Source: Flavobacterium sp. FEMGT703F (GTDB lineage Bacteria; Bacteroidota; Bacteroidia; Flavobacteriales; Flavobacteriaceae). Taken from it: a stretch of 64,000 nucleotides of DNA. The notes below the pieces were generated by a model, which made no database searches, was not told the origin of the DNA, and worked only from the letters and a program-made list of their open reading frames with translations. The DNA is taken from NCBI GenBank assembly GCA_002786385.1, contig PGCN01000018.1, positions 1 to 64,000 of the forward strand, given 5' to 3'. Shown piece after piece: positions 35,003-44,473 of this stretch. Position 1 is the stretch's first letter. Each line of letters starts with the position of its first letter. Both the position numbers and the translations under genes were made by a program.

Positions 35003-36070
35003 ATGGCTCACAATATCAAACCCGGAGTAGCTACGGGAGACGAAGTTCAAGCAATTTTCAACTACGCTAAAGAAAAAGGATTTGCTTTACCGGCTGTTAA
35101 CGTAATCGGTTCCAGCACTATTAACGGTGTTTTGGAAACTGCTGCCAAGTTAAACGCACCTGTTATCATTCAGTTTTCCAACGGTGGAGCGCAATTCAAT
35201 GCAGGAAAAGGACTTTCAAATGCAGGAGAAAAGGCTGCCATTGCCGGAGCAGTTGCCGGAGCCAAACACATTCATACTTTAGCCGAAGCTTATGGCGCTA
35301 CTGTAATTTTACACACCGACCACTGTGCTAAAAAACTTTTGCCTTGGATTGACGGTTTGTTAGACGCTTCTGAAAAACATTTTGCCGAAACCGGAAAACC
35401 ACTATACTCTTCTCACATGATTGATTTGTCTGAAGAACCACTACACGAAAACATCGAAATTTGTAAGGAATACTTGGCTCGTATGAGCAAAATGGGCATG
35501 ACTTTAGAAATCGAATTAGGTATCACCGGCGGAGAAGAAGACGGTGTTGACAATTCAGATGTAGACAGCTCAAAATTATACACCCAACCGGAAGAAGTAG
35601 CTTACGCCTACGAGGAACTGATGAAAGTATCGCCTAAATTTACGATTGCAGCGGCTTTCGGAAACGTTCACGGCGTTTACAAACCGGGCAACGTAAAACT
35701 GACACCAAAAATCTTGAAAAACTCTCAGGATTACGTTCAAAATAAATTCAACACCGGAAACAACCCTGTTGATTTTGTATTCCACGGCGGTTCAGGTTCT
35801 ACTTTGGAGGAAATCAGAGAAGCGATTTCTTACGGAGTAATTAAAATGAATATCGATACCGACTTACAATTCGCTTTCACCGAAGGTATCAGAGATTATA
35901 TGACCTCAAAAATTGATTATTTAAGAACCCAAATCGGAAGTCCTGAAGGCGCTGATTCTCCAAACAAAAAACACTACGACCCAAGAAAATGGATTCGAGA
36001 AGGAGAAGTAACTTTCAACAACCGATTAGAGCAAGCTTTTGCCGACTTGAATAACGTAAACACATTATAA
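35003..36070 (+). CDS. fbaA: Class II fructose-bisphosphate aldolase
   Basis: This zinc enzyme of glycolysis/gluconeogenesis splits fructose-1,6-bisphosphate. The 355 residues match the class IIA length. Visible motifs are VILHTDHCAKKLLPWIDGLLD (zinc His and catalytic Asp), LEIELGITGGEEDGVD, AAFGNVHGVYKPGNVKL and FVFHGGSGSTLEEI. A TATTTTTG element at 34966-34973 is a probable -7 region. A 75-base inverted-repeat spacer separates it from accD. Confidence 0.97.
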   Translation: MAHNIKPGVATGDEVQAIFNYAKEKGFALPAVNVIGSSTINGVLETAAKLNAPVIIQFSNGGAQFNAGKGLSNAGEKAAIAGAVAGAKHIHTLAEAYGATVILHTDHCAKKLLPWIDGLLDASEKHFAETGKPLYSSHMIDLSEEPLHENIEICKEYLARMSKMGMTLEIELGITGGEEDGVDNSDVDSSKLYTQPEEVAYAYEELMKVSPKFTIAAAFGNVHGVYKPGNVKLTPKILKNSQDYVQNKFNTGNNPVDFVFHGGSGSTLEEIREAISYGVIKMNIDTDLQFAFTEGIRDYMTSKIDYLRTQIGSPEGADSPNKKHYDPRKWIREGEVTFNNRLEQAFADLNNVNTL

Positions 36071-36143
36071 ATTTCAAATTACGAATTATGAATTACGATT
36101 TCAACTCATAATTCATAATTCACAATTCATAATTCACATTTAG
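36071..36143. repeat. A/T word-repeat spacer with inverted symmetry before accD
   Basis: AATTACGAATTATGAATTAC and CATAATTCATAATTCACAAT are inverted relatives separated by a short loop, so the spacer can form a long, weak, A/T-rich hairpin. There is no terminal T run. Confidence 0.55.
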
Positions 36144-36145
36144 CT

Positions 36146-37000
36146 ATGGCTTGGTTTAAAAGAACAGAAAAAGGAATTCAAACGCCAACTGAAAATAAAA
36201 AAGACGTACCAAAAGGCCTTTGGTACAAATCACCTACCGGAAAAATTATTGATCAAGATGAACTAGCCCGTAACTTATGGGTAAGTCCGGAAGATGATTT
36301 TCACGTAAGAATTGGCAGTAAAGAATACTTTGAAATTTTGTTTGACAACAACGAATTCAAAGAGTTAGATGCCAAAATGACTTCCAAAGATCCTTTGAAC
36401 TTTGTTGACACTAAAAAGTATTCGGATCGTTTAAAAGACGCCATTGACAAAACCGGTTTGAAAGATGCGGTTCGTACCGGCGTTGGTAAGTCCAAAGGGA
36501 AAGATTTAGTGGTTTGTTGTATGGACTTTGCCTTTATTGGTGGTTCGATGGGTGCTGTGGTTGGTGAAAAAATCGCACGTGGTATTGACTACGCCATCAA
36601 ACACAATACGCCGTTTGTTATGATTTCTAAATCGGGTGGTGCTCGTATGATGGAAGCTGCTTATTCGTTGATGCAGTTGGCTAAAACATCGGCTAAATTA
36701 GCGCAATTGGCCGAAGCTAAAATTCCGTACATCTCTTTGTGTACAGATCCGACTACCGGAGGAACAACAGCTTCTTATGCCATGTTGGGCGATATCAATA
36801 TTTCAGAACCGGGCGCTTTGATTGGTTTTGCCGGTCCGCGTGTAGTGCGTGATACTACCGGAAAAGATTTACCGGAAGGATTCCAAACTGCCGAATTCGT
36901 TTTAGACCACGGCTTCCTGGATTTCATCGCTCACCGAAAAGAATTGAAAAACAAAATCAATTTGTACATCGATTTGATTTTAAATCAAGATATTCGATAA
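36146..37000 (+). CDS. accD: Acetyl-CoA carboxylase carboxyltransferase, beta subunit
   Basis: With AccA it transfers the carboxyl group from biotin to acetyl-CoA, the first step of fatty-acid synthesis. The 284 residues contain the crotonase-like core ([70 protein letters not shown]). The N-terminal zinc ribbon is altered. Where E. coli has Cys-x2-Cys and Cys-x2-Cys, this protein has WYKSPTGKI and WVSPEDDF, i.e. Ser, Gly, Ser and Asp. It probably keeps the fold without zinc. Confidence 0.96.
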   Translation: MAWFKRTEKGIQTPTENKKDVPKGLWYKSPTGKIIDQDELARNLWVSPEDDFHVRIGSKEYFEILFDNNEFKELDAKMTSKDPLNFVDTKKYSDRLKDAIDKTGLKDAVRTGVGKSKGKDLVVCCMDFAFIGGSMGAVVGEKIARGIDYAIKHNTPFVMISKSGGARMMEAAYSLMQLAKTSAKLAQLAEAKIPYISLCTDPTTGGTTASYAMLGDINISEPGALIGFAGPRVVRDTTGKDLPEGFQTAEFVLDHGFLDFIAHRKELKNKINLYIDLILNQDIR

Positions 37001-37020
37001 GTCATTTTCGTTAAAAGTAA

Positions 37021-37050
37021 AAAAGGCACAAATTCTAGTTTGTGCCTTTT
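37021..37050. terminator. Bidirectional terminator between accD and the ABC permease gene
   Basis: AAAAGGCACAAA and TTTGTGCCTTTT form a perfect 12-bp stem with a 6-base loop, with flanking A and T runs for both strands. Confidence 0.9.
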
Positions 37051-37080
37051 TTTATGTTGTAAATAAAAATGTATTCCGAT

Positions 37081-38337
37081 TTACATTCCGCTTCGAATCG
37101 CTTCTACAGGATCTAATTTAGAAGCGGAAATGGCCGGTAAAATTCCGGAGATGAGTCCGACTATGACCGACAAACTTGTTCCGATTAACACATTAGAGAA
37201 GCTCAACACAAACTCGAAGTCGAGTATATTAGTGAGTAACATCGCCAACAACCAAACAATCAATAAACCGATGGCACCACCAATCAAACAAAGGATAATC
37301 GCTTCAAACAAAAATTGGAACAAGATGAATTTATTTTTGGCACCTAATGATTTTTGAATGCCGATTAGATTGGTTCTTTCTTTTACCGAAACAAACATGA
37401 TGTTCGCAATCCCAAAACCACCAACTAAAAACGAAAAGAAACTGATGATAATACCACCAACTCTTAGACTTCCTAAAAGCCCGTCAATCATATCGGTTAA
37501 ACCAGATAAAATATTGATGAAAAAGTTATCTATATCACCTTGTTTCACACCACGGAAATTGCGCAATTTTTGAGCGATGTCACTTTTTAAAGCCTCAATA
37601 TCGGTTCCTTTTTCGGGTTTAACTACAATAACCGGCAAAACCTGCGGATTGTTATCGCCGTAAATTCTTCTCAAAAAAGTAGCCGGAAAAAATGCCGAAG
37701 TATCATCGCCACCACCTATGTCAATCCCGGAACTTCCTTTCTTTTTAGTAACGCCGATAACGGTAAACTTCTGTCCGTACATTCTAACCGTTTTACCAAT
37801 CGGATTAAAACCATCAAATAAATTTTGAGCAATATCATATCCTAACACAACCACTTGTTTACCGGAATACGATTCGGATTCGTTGAAAAATCGCCCTTCG
37901 GAAAACTCCAATCGCTGAATGTCTACAAATTCTGCGGTAACCGCCACCATATTTACAGCCTCGGAAGTTCTGGATTCATAAGTAATGTTTTGACTAACCG
38001 TGAAATACTGAAAACAAGAGTTTTCGACATCTTTCATAGCCGTTTTCATGTATTGGTATTCCTCGAAAGTCACGTTAGGAAACTGTTCCCTTTTCCATCT
38101 TGGTACATCCGTTGGTCCGAAAGACTGACTGGTTAAATAAATGGTGTTTTTGTCCAAAGTACTCAAATCGCTTTGGATTTTTTGATCTAAGGAGTCTACA
38201 GCAGCCAAAACGGCAATGATGGAAAATATACCAATGGTTACTCCCAACAAAGAAAGCATGGTTCGGAGTTTATTGTTTCGCAACGCATTCATAGCAAAAG
38301 CAAAACTTTCTTTGAGCAGTCTTAAATAGAGTAACAT
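37081..38337 (-). CDS. ABC transporter permease, MacB/FtsX family
   Basis: The 418-residue inner-membrane protein has the MacB layout. An N-terminal helix (NNKLRTMLSLLGVTIGIFSIIAVLAAVDSL) is followed by a periplasmic domain (about 45-275, MacB_PCD) and three C-terminal helices forming the FtsX domain (about 285-418, with KERTNLIGIQKSLGAKNKFILFQFLFEAI and PAISASKLDPVEAIRSGM). Related systems export macrolides, lipoproteins or peptides. The substrate is unknown, and no ATPase or membrane-fusion partner is adjacent, so it must pair with a protein encoded elsewhere. Confidence 0.88.
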   Translation of the reverse strand: MLLYLRLLKESFAFAMNALRNNKLRTMLSLLGVTIGIFSIIAVLAAVDSLDQKIQSDLSTLDKNTIYLTSQSFGPTDVPRWKREQFPNVTFEEYQYMKTAMKDVENSCFQYFTVSQNITYESRTSEAVNMVAVTAEFVDIQRLEFSEGRFFNESESYSGKQVVVLGYDIAQNLFDGFNPIGKTVRMYGQKFTVIGVTKKKGSSGIDIGGGDDTSAFFPATFLRRIYGDNNPQVLPVIVVKPEKGTDIEALKSDIAQKLRNFRGVKQGDIDNFFINILSGLTDMIDGLLGSLRVGGIIISFFSFLVGGFGIANIMFVSVKERTNLIGIQKSLGAKNKFILFQFLFEAIILCLIGGAIGLLIVWLLAMLLTNILDFEFVLSFSNVLIGTSLSVIVGLISGILPAISASKLDPVEAIRSGM

Positions 38338-38445
38338 ATGGCTAATTTATCTATGGGTAAATTTCCATAAAATTAATGGAAATCCCTATTATTTTTTGTT
38401 TCGTTTTATTTGTGTCAAAAAACAACAGATTGTTACATATCAAAC

Positions 38446-38476
38446 TTGAATATTGCTTTTAAAAAAACTACTTTTG
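38446..38476 (+). promoter_or_regulatory. Promoter of purH
   Basis: TTG (38446-38448) and TACTTTTG (38469-38476), 20 bases apart, match the consensus. The message would have a leader of about 40 bases. Confidence 0.6.
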
Positions 38477-38521
38477 CGGTCTTATTAGAAACAACTTTTT
38501 TACACTCACAACACAACAACT

Positions 38522-40054
38522 ATGAACACAACAAAAACAATCCAATCGGCCTTAATTTCGGTCTTTTACAAAGATGGTTTAGAACCGATTGTTCGCAAAC
38601 TACACGAACAAAACGTAACAATTTACTCAACCGGCGGAACCGAATCCTTTATCAAAGAACTCGGCATACCGGTAGTTCCGGTGGAAGACGTTACCTCCTA
38701 TCCATCTATCTTAGGCGGCCGCGTTAAAACCTTGCATCCTAAAGTATTTGGTGGTATTTTGAACCGTCAGGACAACGAAAGCGATGCCCAACAAATGGTT
38801 GAATACCAAATTCCGCAAATTGATTTGGTGATTGTCGACTTATATCCGTTTGAAAAAACAGTTGCTTCCGGAGCGAGTGAAGCCGATATTATTGAGAAAA
38901 TTGATATCGGTGGAATTTCACTAATTCGCGCAGCAGCCAAAAACTTTAAAGACACCGTTATCATTGCTTCGGTAAATGAGTATGGATTTTTGTTCGATTT
39001 ATTGACCACACAAAACGGCGCCACAACTTTGGAGCAAAGACGAACGTTAGCGACTAAAGCATTCAATGTGTCTTCGCACTACGATTCGGCCATCTTTAAT
39101 TATTTCAACCAAAATCAAGAAGAAACCGTTTTAAAAATCAGTGAGCAAAAAGGTCAAGTGTTGCGTTACGGAGAAAATCCACATCAAAAAGGATTTTTCT
39201 TCGGTGATTTCGACGCGATGTTTACCAAATTACACGGCAAAGAATTATCATATAACAATTTGTTGGATGTGGATGCTGCGGTGAATCTGATTTTAGAATT
39301 CAAGGAAAACGAACCGACTTTTGCCATATTAAAACACAACAATGCTTGCGGTTTAGCCTCTCGAAACACGATGAAAGAAGCGTATTTAGCCGCTTTGGCA
39401 GGAGATCCGACTTCGGCATTTGGTGGTGTATTGATTGCCAATGGTAACATAGACGAAGCTACAGCCGGTGAAATCAACAGTTTATTCTGTGAAGTTGTGA
39501 TTGCACCAAGTTTTGACGAGAAAGCCATCGCTATCTTATCTGAAAAGAAAAACAGAATTATTTTAATTTTAAAAGAAACCGCGCTGCCTCAAACCAACGT
39601 TAGAACTTGTTTGAACGGTGTTTTGGTGCAAGAAAGAAATAACATCACAGACAATAAATCGCACTTGACTTACGTTACTAACAGTAAGCCAACCGAACAA
39701 GAAATTGAAGATTTGCTTTTTGCTTCAAAAATTTGCAAAAATACCAAGTCGAATACAATAGTGTTAGCAAAAAACAGTACATTAGTAGCATCGGGCACAG
39801 GACAAACTTCCAGAGTTGATGCTTTAAAACAAGCCATTGAAAAAGCCAATACTTTCGGATTTGATTTGAACGGAGCGGTAATGGCCAGTGATGCTTTTTT
39901 CCCGTTTCCGGATTGTGTAGAAATTGCTCACAACGCAGGAATCACGGCTGTTATTCAGCCCGGTGGTTCAATAAAAGATGAATTGAGCATTAATTTTTGC
40001 AACGAAAATAAAGTTGCAATGGTATTTACAGGAACACGTCATTTTAAACATTAA
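38522..40054 (+). CDS. purH: Bifunctional AICAR formyltransferase / IMP cyclohydrolase
   Basis: It catalyses the last two steps of purine synthesis to IMP. Residues 1-190 form the MGS-like cyclohydrolase domain (ALISVFYKDGLEPIVRKL; STGGTESFIKELGIPVVPVEDVT; GGRVKTLHPKVFGGIL; DLVIVDLYPFEKTV). The rest is the transformylase with LRYGENPHQKG, LDVDAAVNLILEF, LKHNNACGLA and ASDAFFPFPDCVE. The 510 residues match the family. It precedes the mre operon, but mreB has its own -7 element. Confidence 0.97.
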   Translation: MNTTKTIQSALISVFYKDGLEPIVRKLHEQNVTIYSTGGTESFIKELGIPVVPVEDVTSYPSILGGRVKTLHPKVFGGILNRQDNESDAQQMVEYQIPQIDLVIVDLYPFEKTVASGASEADIIEKIDIGGISLIRAAAKNFKDTVIIASVNEYGFLFDLLTTQNGATTLEQRRTLATKAFNVSSHYDSAIFNYFNQNQEETVLKISEQKGQVLRYGENPHQKGFFFGDFDAMFTKLHGKELSYNNLLDVDAAVNLILEFKENEPTFAILKHNNACGLASRNTMKEAYLAALAGDPTSAFGGVLIANGNIDEATAGEINSLFCEVVIAPSFDEKAIAILSEKKNRIILILKETALPQTNVRTCLNGVLVQERNNITDNKSHLTYVTNSKPTEQEIEDLLFASKICKNTKSNTIVLAKNSTLVASGTGQTSRVDALKQAIEKANTFGFDLNGAVMASDAFFPFPDCVEIAHNAGITAVIQPGGSIKDELSINFCNENKVAMVFTGTRHFKH

Positions 40055-40060
40055 TTTGTT

Positions 40061-40068
40061 TAACTTTG
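40061..40068 (+). promoter_or_regulatory. -7 element upstream of mreB
   Basis: TAACTTTG matches TAnnTTTG exactly and lies in the short purH-mreB gap. No good -33 element is seen, so support is moderate. Confidence 0.45.
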
Positions 40069-40111
40069 TGCGTTAAAATTTTATATAAACATTTAAACCC
40101 TTAAAAGACTT

Positions 40112-41140
40112 ATGGGATTTTTTGATTTCATGACCGAGGATATCGCTATTGACCTTGGTACAGCCAATACGCTGATAATTCACAACGACAAAGTTGTAAT
40201 TGATAGTCCGTCAATTGTAGCCCGTGATCGAATATCAGGTAAAATCATTGCGGTTGGAAAAGAAGCCAATATGATGCAAGGTAAAACCCATGAAAACATC
40301 AAAACCATACGTCCTTTGAAAGATGGTGTTATTGCCGATTTCGATGCTTCGGAAAAAATGATCAGTATGTTTATCAAAAGCATACCGGCCTTGAAGAAGA
40401 AAATGTTTACACCGGCTTTGCGCATGGTAGTTTGTATACCTTCCGGTATTACAGAAGTAGAAATGCGCGCGGTAAAAGAATCGTGTGAACGCGTTAACGG
40501 AAAAGAAGTATACTTGATTCACGAACCTATGGCAGCAGCTATTGGTATCGGTATTGACATTATGCAACCGAAAGGAAACATGATTGTAGATATTGGAGGC
40601 GGAACTACAGAAATTGCAGTAATTGCTTTAGGCGGAATTGTTTGTGATAAATCGGTTAAAATTGCCGGTGACGTTTTCACAAACGATATCGTTTACTACA
40701 TGAGAACCCAACACAATTTATTTGTGGGAGAAAGTACTGCCGAGAAAATCAAAATCACTATTGGAGCGGCCACTGACGATTTAGAAACACCGCCGGATGA
40801 TATGTCCGTACAAGGTCGTGACTTGTTAACCGGAAAACCGAAACAAGTTGAAGTATCGTTCAGAGAAATTGCCAAAGCTTTAGACAAATCCATTCAACGT
40901 ATTGAAGATGCGATCATGGAAACCCTATCGCAAACACCGCCTGAATTAGCAGCCGATATTTACAATACCGGTATTTACTTAGCCGGTGGAGGTTCGATGT
41001 TAAGAGGTTTGGACAAGCGTATTTCTCAAAAAACAGATTTACCGGTATACATTGCTGAAGATCCGTTAAGAGCCGTGGTTCGCGGCACCGGAATGGCGCT
41101 TAAAAACATCCCGAAATTCAGAAGCATACTTATTAAATAG
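40112..41140 (+). CDS. mreB: Rod shape-determining protein MreB
   Basis: This bacterial actin forms membrane-attached filaments that guide the elongation machinery. The 342 residues show the actin-fold motifs DIAIDLGTANTLI, IHEPMAAAIGIGID, VDIGGGTTEIAVIALGGIV and GIYLAGGGSMLRGLD. It is the first gene of a complete mreBCD-mrdA-rodA operon. Confidence 0.98.
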   Translation: MGFFDFMTEDIAIDLGTANTLIIHNDKVVIDSPSIVARDRISGKIIAVGKEANMMQGKTHENIKTIRPLKDGVIADFDASEKMISMFIKSIPALKKKMFTPALRMVVCIPSGITEVEMRAVKESCERVNGKEVYLIHEPMAAAIGIGIDIMQPKGNMIVDIGGGTTEIAVIALGGIVCDKSVKIAGDVFTNDIVYYMRTQHNLFVGESTAEKIKITIGAATDDLETPPDDMSVQGRDLLTGKPKQVEVSFREIAKALDKSIQRIEDAIMETLSQTPPELAADIYNTGIYLAGGGSMLRGLDKRISQKTDLPVYIAEDPLRAVVRGTGMALKNIPKFRSILIK

Positions 41141-41200
41141 TATTGGGTCACCACACCGAATACTTTCGACTCAATACTGAACACTGAAGACTAGAAAAAG

Positions 41201-42028
41201 ATGCAGCAAATAGTTAATTTTATTTTAAAAAACAGTAATCGCTTACTGTTTTTGCTGCTTTTGGTCATATCGCTCTCGCTTACCATTCAGTCGCATTCTT
41301 ACCACAAAAGTAAAGTCATCAGTTCAGCAAATTTCTTTACCGGTGGGATATATGAAAGAGTGAATAACATCAACGAATATTTCAATTTGAAATCACAAAA
41401 CGAAGAATTGGCTATGGAAAATGCCCGTTTAAAATCGTTGTTGTTCAATCAAAAAGACACCACCAAACTACCGGAGATTGATTCCATTAAAGGCGTTAAA
41501 AAAACGGATATCATTGTATCAAAAGTCATCCACAACTCTTACAGTGTCTTCGAAAATTATCTGACCATTAACAACGGTTCCGCTTCGGGTATCAAACGCA
41601 ATATGGGCGTAATCAACAGCGCAGGAATTGTGGGCATAGTTGATAAAACATCTAAAAATTACGCTACTATCATCAGCATACTGAATGTTAAATCGCAAAT
41701 CAACGCCAAAATCAAAAAGTCAAATCACTTTGGCTCGTTGGTTTGGAACGGAAAAAGCACAGGTTTTGTGCAATTGATTGACGTACCAAGGTTGGCCGGC
41801 GTGCGAAAAGGCGATACTATAGTTACCGGTGGACAATCCATTATTTTCCCGGAAAACATAGGCATTGGTACCATTGATAAAGTATATATAGATGATGTAA
41901 CGAATTATTACACGTTAGATATTAAGTTGTTTAATGACATGACCAATCTAGGCCATGTTTACATCATTAAAAACAAAGATGCCGACGAAATTACCAAACT
42001 AGAAAATCAAAATAAAAAAGATGAATAG
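41201..42028 (+). CDS. mreC: Rod shape-determining protein MreC
   Basis: A short cytoplasmic N-terminus and one membrane helix (LLFLLLLVISLSLTI, about 14-28) are followed by a coiled coil (about 55-85) and the periplasmic beta domain (about 100-265, with VIHNSYSVFENYLTINNGSASGIKRNMGVI and GDTIVTGGQSIIFPENIGIG). It links MreB to PBP2 and RodA. The 275-residue product overlaps mreD by eight bases. Confidence 0.95.
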   Translation: MQQIVNFILKNSNRLLFLLLLVISLSLTIQSHSYHKSKVISSANFFTGGIYERVNNINEYFNLKSQNEELAMENARLKSLLFNQKDTTKLPEIDSIKGVKKTDIIVSKVIHNSYSVFENYLTINNGSASGIKRNMGVINSAGIVGIVDKTSKNYATIISILNVKSQINAKIKKSNHFGSLVWNGKSTGFVQLIDVPRLAGVRKGDTIVTGGQSIIFPENIGIGTIDKVYIDDVTNYYTLDIKLFNDMTNLGHVYIIKNKDADEITKLENQNKKDE

Positions 42029-42527
42029 TGCTTTACTTGGAAATATTGCCCGCTTCATCTTGTTGCTTTTCGCGCAAGTTTTGATTTTTAACCGCATTGA
42101 TTTGTTTGGCTTTATCAATCCGTTTCCGTATATCCTTTTCGTTATCCTTTTCCCGGTAAACGGAAACAAAACCGGACTCTTAGCAGCCAGTTTCTTCTTG
42201 GGTTTATTGATGGATATGTTTTGCAATTCGGGTGGCGTTCATGCTGCAGCATGTATAACTTTGGCCTATTTCAGACCGGCGATTTTTAAATTCTCTTTTG
42301 GGTTGAGCTATGAATACCAAACGGTAAAACTCAACGACGTTATTACACCTGAACGCTTTTCATTTCTATTGATAGCCGTAGTGTTACACCATTCCATACT
42401 GTTTTTACTCGAAGTATTTAAATTGAGCTTCCTGTGGGAAATTTTATGGCGTACTTTTTTGAGTACTATCTTTACCCTTATCACTTGTATTATTATAATC
42501 TACATTATAAAGCCAAGTAAACGATGA
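42021..42527 (+). CDS. mreD: Rod shape-determining protein MreD
   Basis: The 168-residue inner-membrane protein has about five or six hydrophobic helices and the conserved start IARFILLLFAQVLIFNRIDLFGFINPFPYIL. It is identified mainly by hydrophobicity and its place between mreC and mrdA, overlapping both (8 and 4 bases). Confidence 0.92.
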   Translation: MNSALLGNIARFILLLFAQVLIFNRIDLFGFINPFPYILFVILFPVNGNKTGLLAASFFLGLLMDMFCNSGGVHAAACITLAYFRPAIFKFSFGLSYEYQTVKLNDVITPERFSFLLIAVVLHHSILFLLEVFKLSFLWEILWRTFLSTIFTLITCIIIIYIIKPSKR

Positions 42528-44464
42528 GAAAAGTTTTATTGCCAACCATTATTTTTGTGGCTACTGCTTTACTGGTGCTGCGGTTGTTTTATTTGCAGGT
42601 TATTGACGATACCCTAAAACTCAAATCCGATAACAACGCCATTAAGATTAAATATGAATATCCGGAGAGAGGTTATATATACGATAGAAATGGTAAGCTT
42701 TTAGTGGCCAATCAACCGTCTTATGACATCATGGTTATCCCTAGAGACGTTAAGGATATTGACACTTTAGAATTTTGTCAATTACTCAATATAACCAAAG
42801 AAGATTTTCTCAAAAAAATTGCCAAAGCCAAGGTGTACAGTCCGAGATTGCCCTCGTTGTTTTTAGCCCAATTGAACAAAAGAGAGTATGCAGCTTTCCA
42901 AGAAGTACAACGCAATTTTAGCGGTTTTTACATTCAGAAACGTTCGCTTCGTGATTACCAAGTTGCTTTTGGTGCCAATATTTTTGGTTTCATCACCCAA
43001 GTTAACGAAAGCATCATTGAAAAAAACAAATACTACAAAAGTGGTGATTTGATAGGAAAACAAGGAGTTGAAGAAAGTTACGAAGAAATCCTTAGAGGGA
43101 TTAAAGGTGTAAAATACATTCAACGCGACAAATACAACCGTGAGATTGGTTCTTACAAAGAAGGTCGTTTCGACACGATTGCCGAACAAGGAAAAGACAT
43201 CAACCTAACCATCGATGCCGTATTGCAACAATATGGCGAAGAGTTGATGATTAACAAACGCGGCGGCATTGTAGCTATCGAACCTAAAACCGGTGAAATA
43301 TTAGCATTGGTAACAGCGCCTTCCTATGATCCGGCTATTTTAGTGGGAAGACAACGTTCTAAAAACTACACCATGTTGTACCACGATTCCATTGCAAAAC
43401 CTTTATACGACAGAGGATTACTAGCGCAATACCCACCGGGTTCACCCTTTAAAATCTTAACCGGTTTGGTTGCTTTACAAGAAGGTGCTATCGATTTGAA
43501 TACTTCTGTAGTGTGTAACCACGGTTTTAGTTTTGCACCGGGAAGATTCATGCGATGTCACTGTCATGGCGGTGTGGTTCAATTGCATCGCGGTATTTAC
43601 GAATCTTGTAATACTTTCTTTTCCACGTCTTATATGCGAACACTCGACAAGTTCGGCAATGCTTCTGTTGGCGTTGACGTTTGGAGTAAACACTTGAAAA
43701 CTTTTGGTTTGGGCGAGTTTATGGGTTACGATTTACCAACCGGAAGAAGAGGAAACATACCGAATTCAAAGACTTATAAAAAGATTTATCCGGGTTGGCG
43801 TTGGAGCAGTAAAACCATAGTATCGAATGCCATCGGGCAAGGAGAAGTATTGATGACGCCTATTCAATTGGCTAATATGATGGCCACCGTAGCAAATCGA
43901 GGGTATTATTACACGCCTCACATCATCAAAAAAATCAAAGGAGAAGTTATCGACAAAAAATTCAGATCCAAACACGTAACTACCATCAACAGAGAACATT
44001 TTGAAACTATGGTTAGCGGTTTGTTTGACGTTTATAATTTTGGTACGGCCAGTGGATTGAGGGTAGAAGGCATCGACATTTGCGGAAAAACCGGTACAGC
44101 GGAAAACTTCACCATTATTGACGGCAAGAGGGTTCAGTTAAAAGACCACTCTATTTTTGTGGCTTTTGCACCTAAAGACAATCCGAAAATTGCCATTGCT
44201 ATTTTAGTTGAAAACGGCGGTTATGGAGCTACTATTGCCGGTCCGATTGCCAGTTTAATGATTGAAAAATACATTCGAGGCAAAATCACTCGTAAAGATT
44301 TAGAAACCCGTATTTTAGCCCGAGATTTAAGACCGGAATACAACCGTTATATCAAAAATCCGGTGAATGATACGTTAATTAATGTTACCAAAACCAATAC
44401 GCTTTTAAAACCAGCGGCAAAAGACAGTAGTGCAACCAACAAAAGCGCAGCCTCACAAGGATAA
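42524..44464 (+). CDS. mrdA: Penicillin-binding protein 2 (elongation transpeptidase)
   Basis: It cross-links peptidoglycan during side-wall growth. The 646 residues have an N-terminal membrane helix (LLPTIIFVATALLVLRLFYLQ), the dimerisation region (about 45-215) and a transpeptidase domain. Its catalytic Ser307 and Lys310 are in PPGSPFK, SCN is at 361-363, and KTG is in CGKTGTAENF. Between the first two motifs lies CNHGFSFAPGRFMRCHCHGG. These Cys and His residues sit where E. coli PBP2 binds zinc next to the active site, so a metal site is likely. It overlaps mreD by four bases and is followed by rodA after nine. Confidence 0.96.
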   Translation: MRKVLLPTIIFVATALLVLRLFYLQVIDDTLKLKSDNNAIKIKYEYPERGYIYDRNGKLLVANQPSYDIMVIPRDVKDIDTLEFCQLLNITKEDFLKKIAKAKVYSPRLPSLFLAQLNKREYAAFQEVQRNFSGFYIQKRSLRDYQVAFGANIFGFITQVNESIIEKNKYYKSGDLIGKQGVEESYEEILRGIKGVKYIQRDKYNREIGSYKEGRFDTIAEQGKDINLTIDAVLQQYGEELMINKRGGIVAIEPKTGEILALVTAPSYDPAILVGRQRSKNYTMLYHDSIAKPLYDRGLLAQYPPGSPFKILTGLVALQEGAIDLNTSVVCNHGFSFAPGRFMRCHCHGGVVQLHRGIYESCNTFFSTSYMRTLDKFGNASVGVDVWSKHLKTFGLGEFMGYDLPTGRRGNIPNSKTYKKIYPGWRWSSKTIVSNAIGQGEVLMTPIQLANMMATVANRGYYYTPHIIKKIKGEVIDKKFRSKHVTTINREHFETMVSGLFDVYNFGTASGLRVEGIDICGKTGTAENFTIIDGKRVQLKDHSIFVAFAPKDNPKIAIAILVENGGYGATIAGPIASLMIEKYIRGKITRKDLETRILARDLRPEYNRYIKNPVNDTLINVTKTNTLLKPAAKDSSATNKSAASQG

Positions 44465-44473
44465 ATTCAGTTT

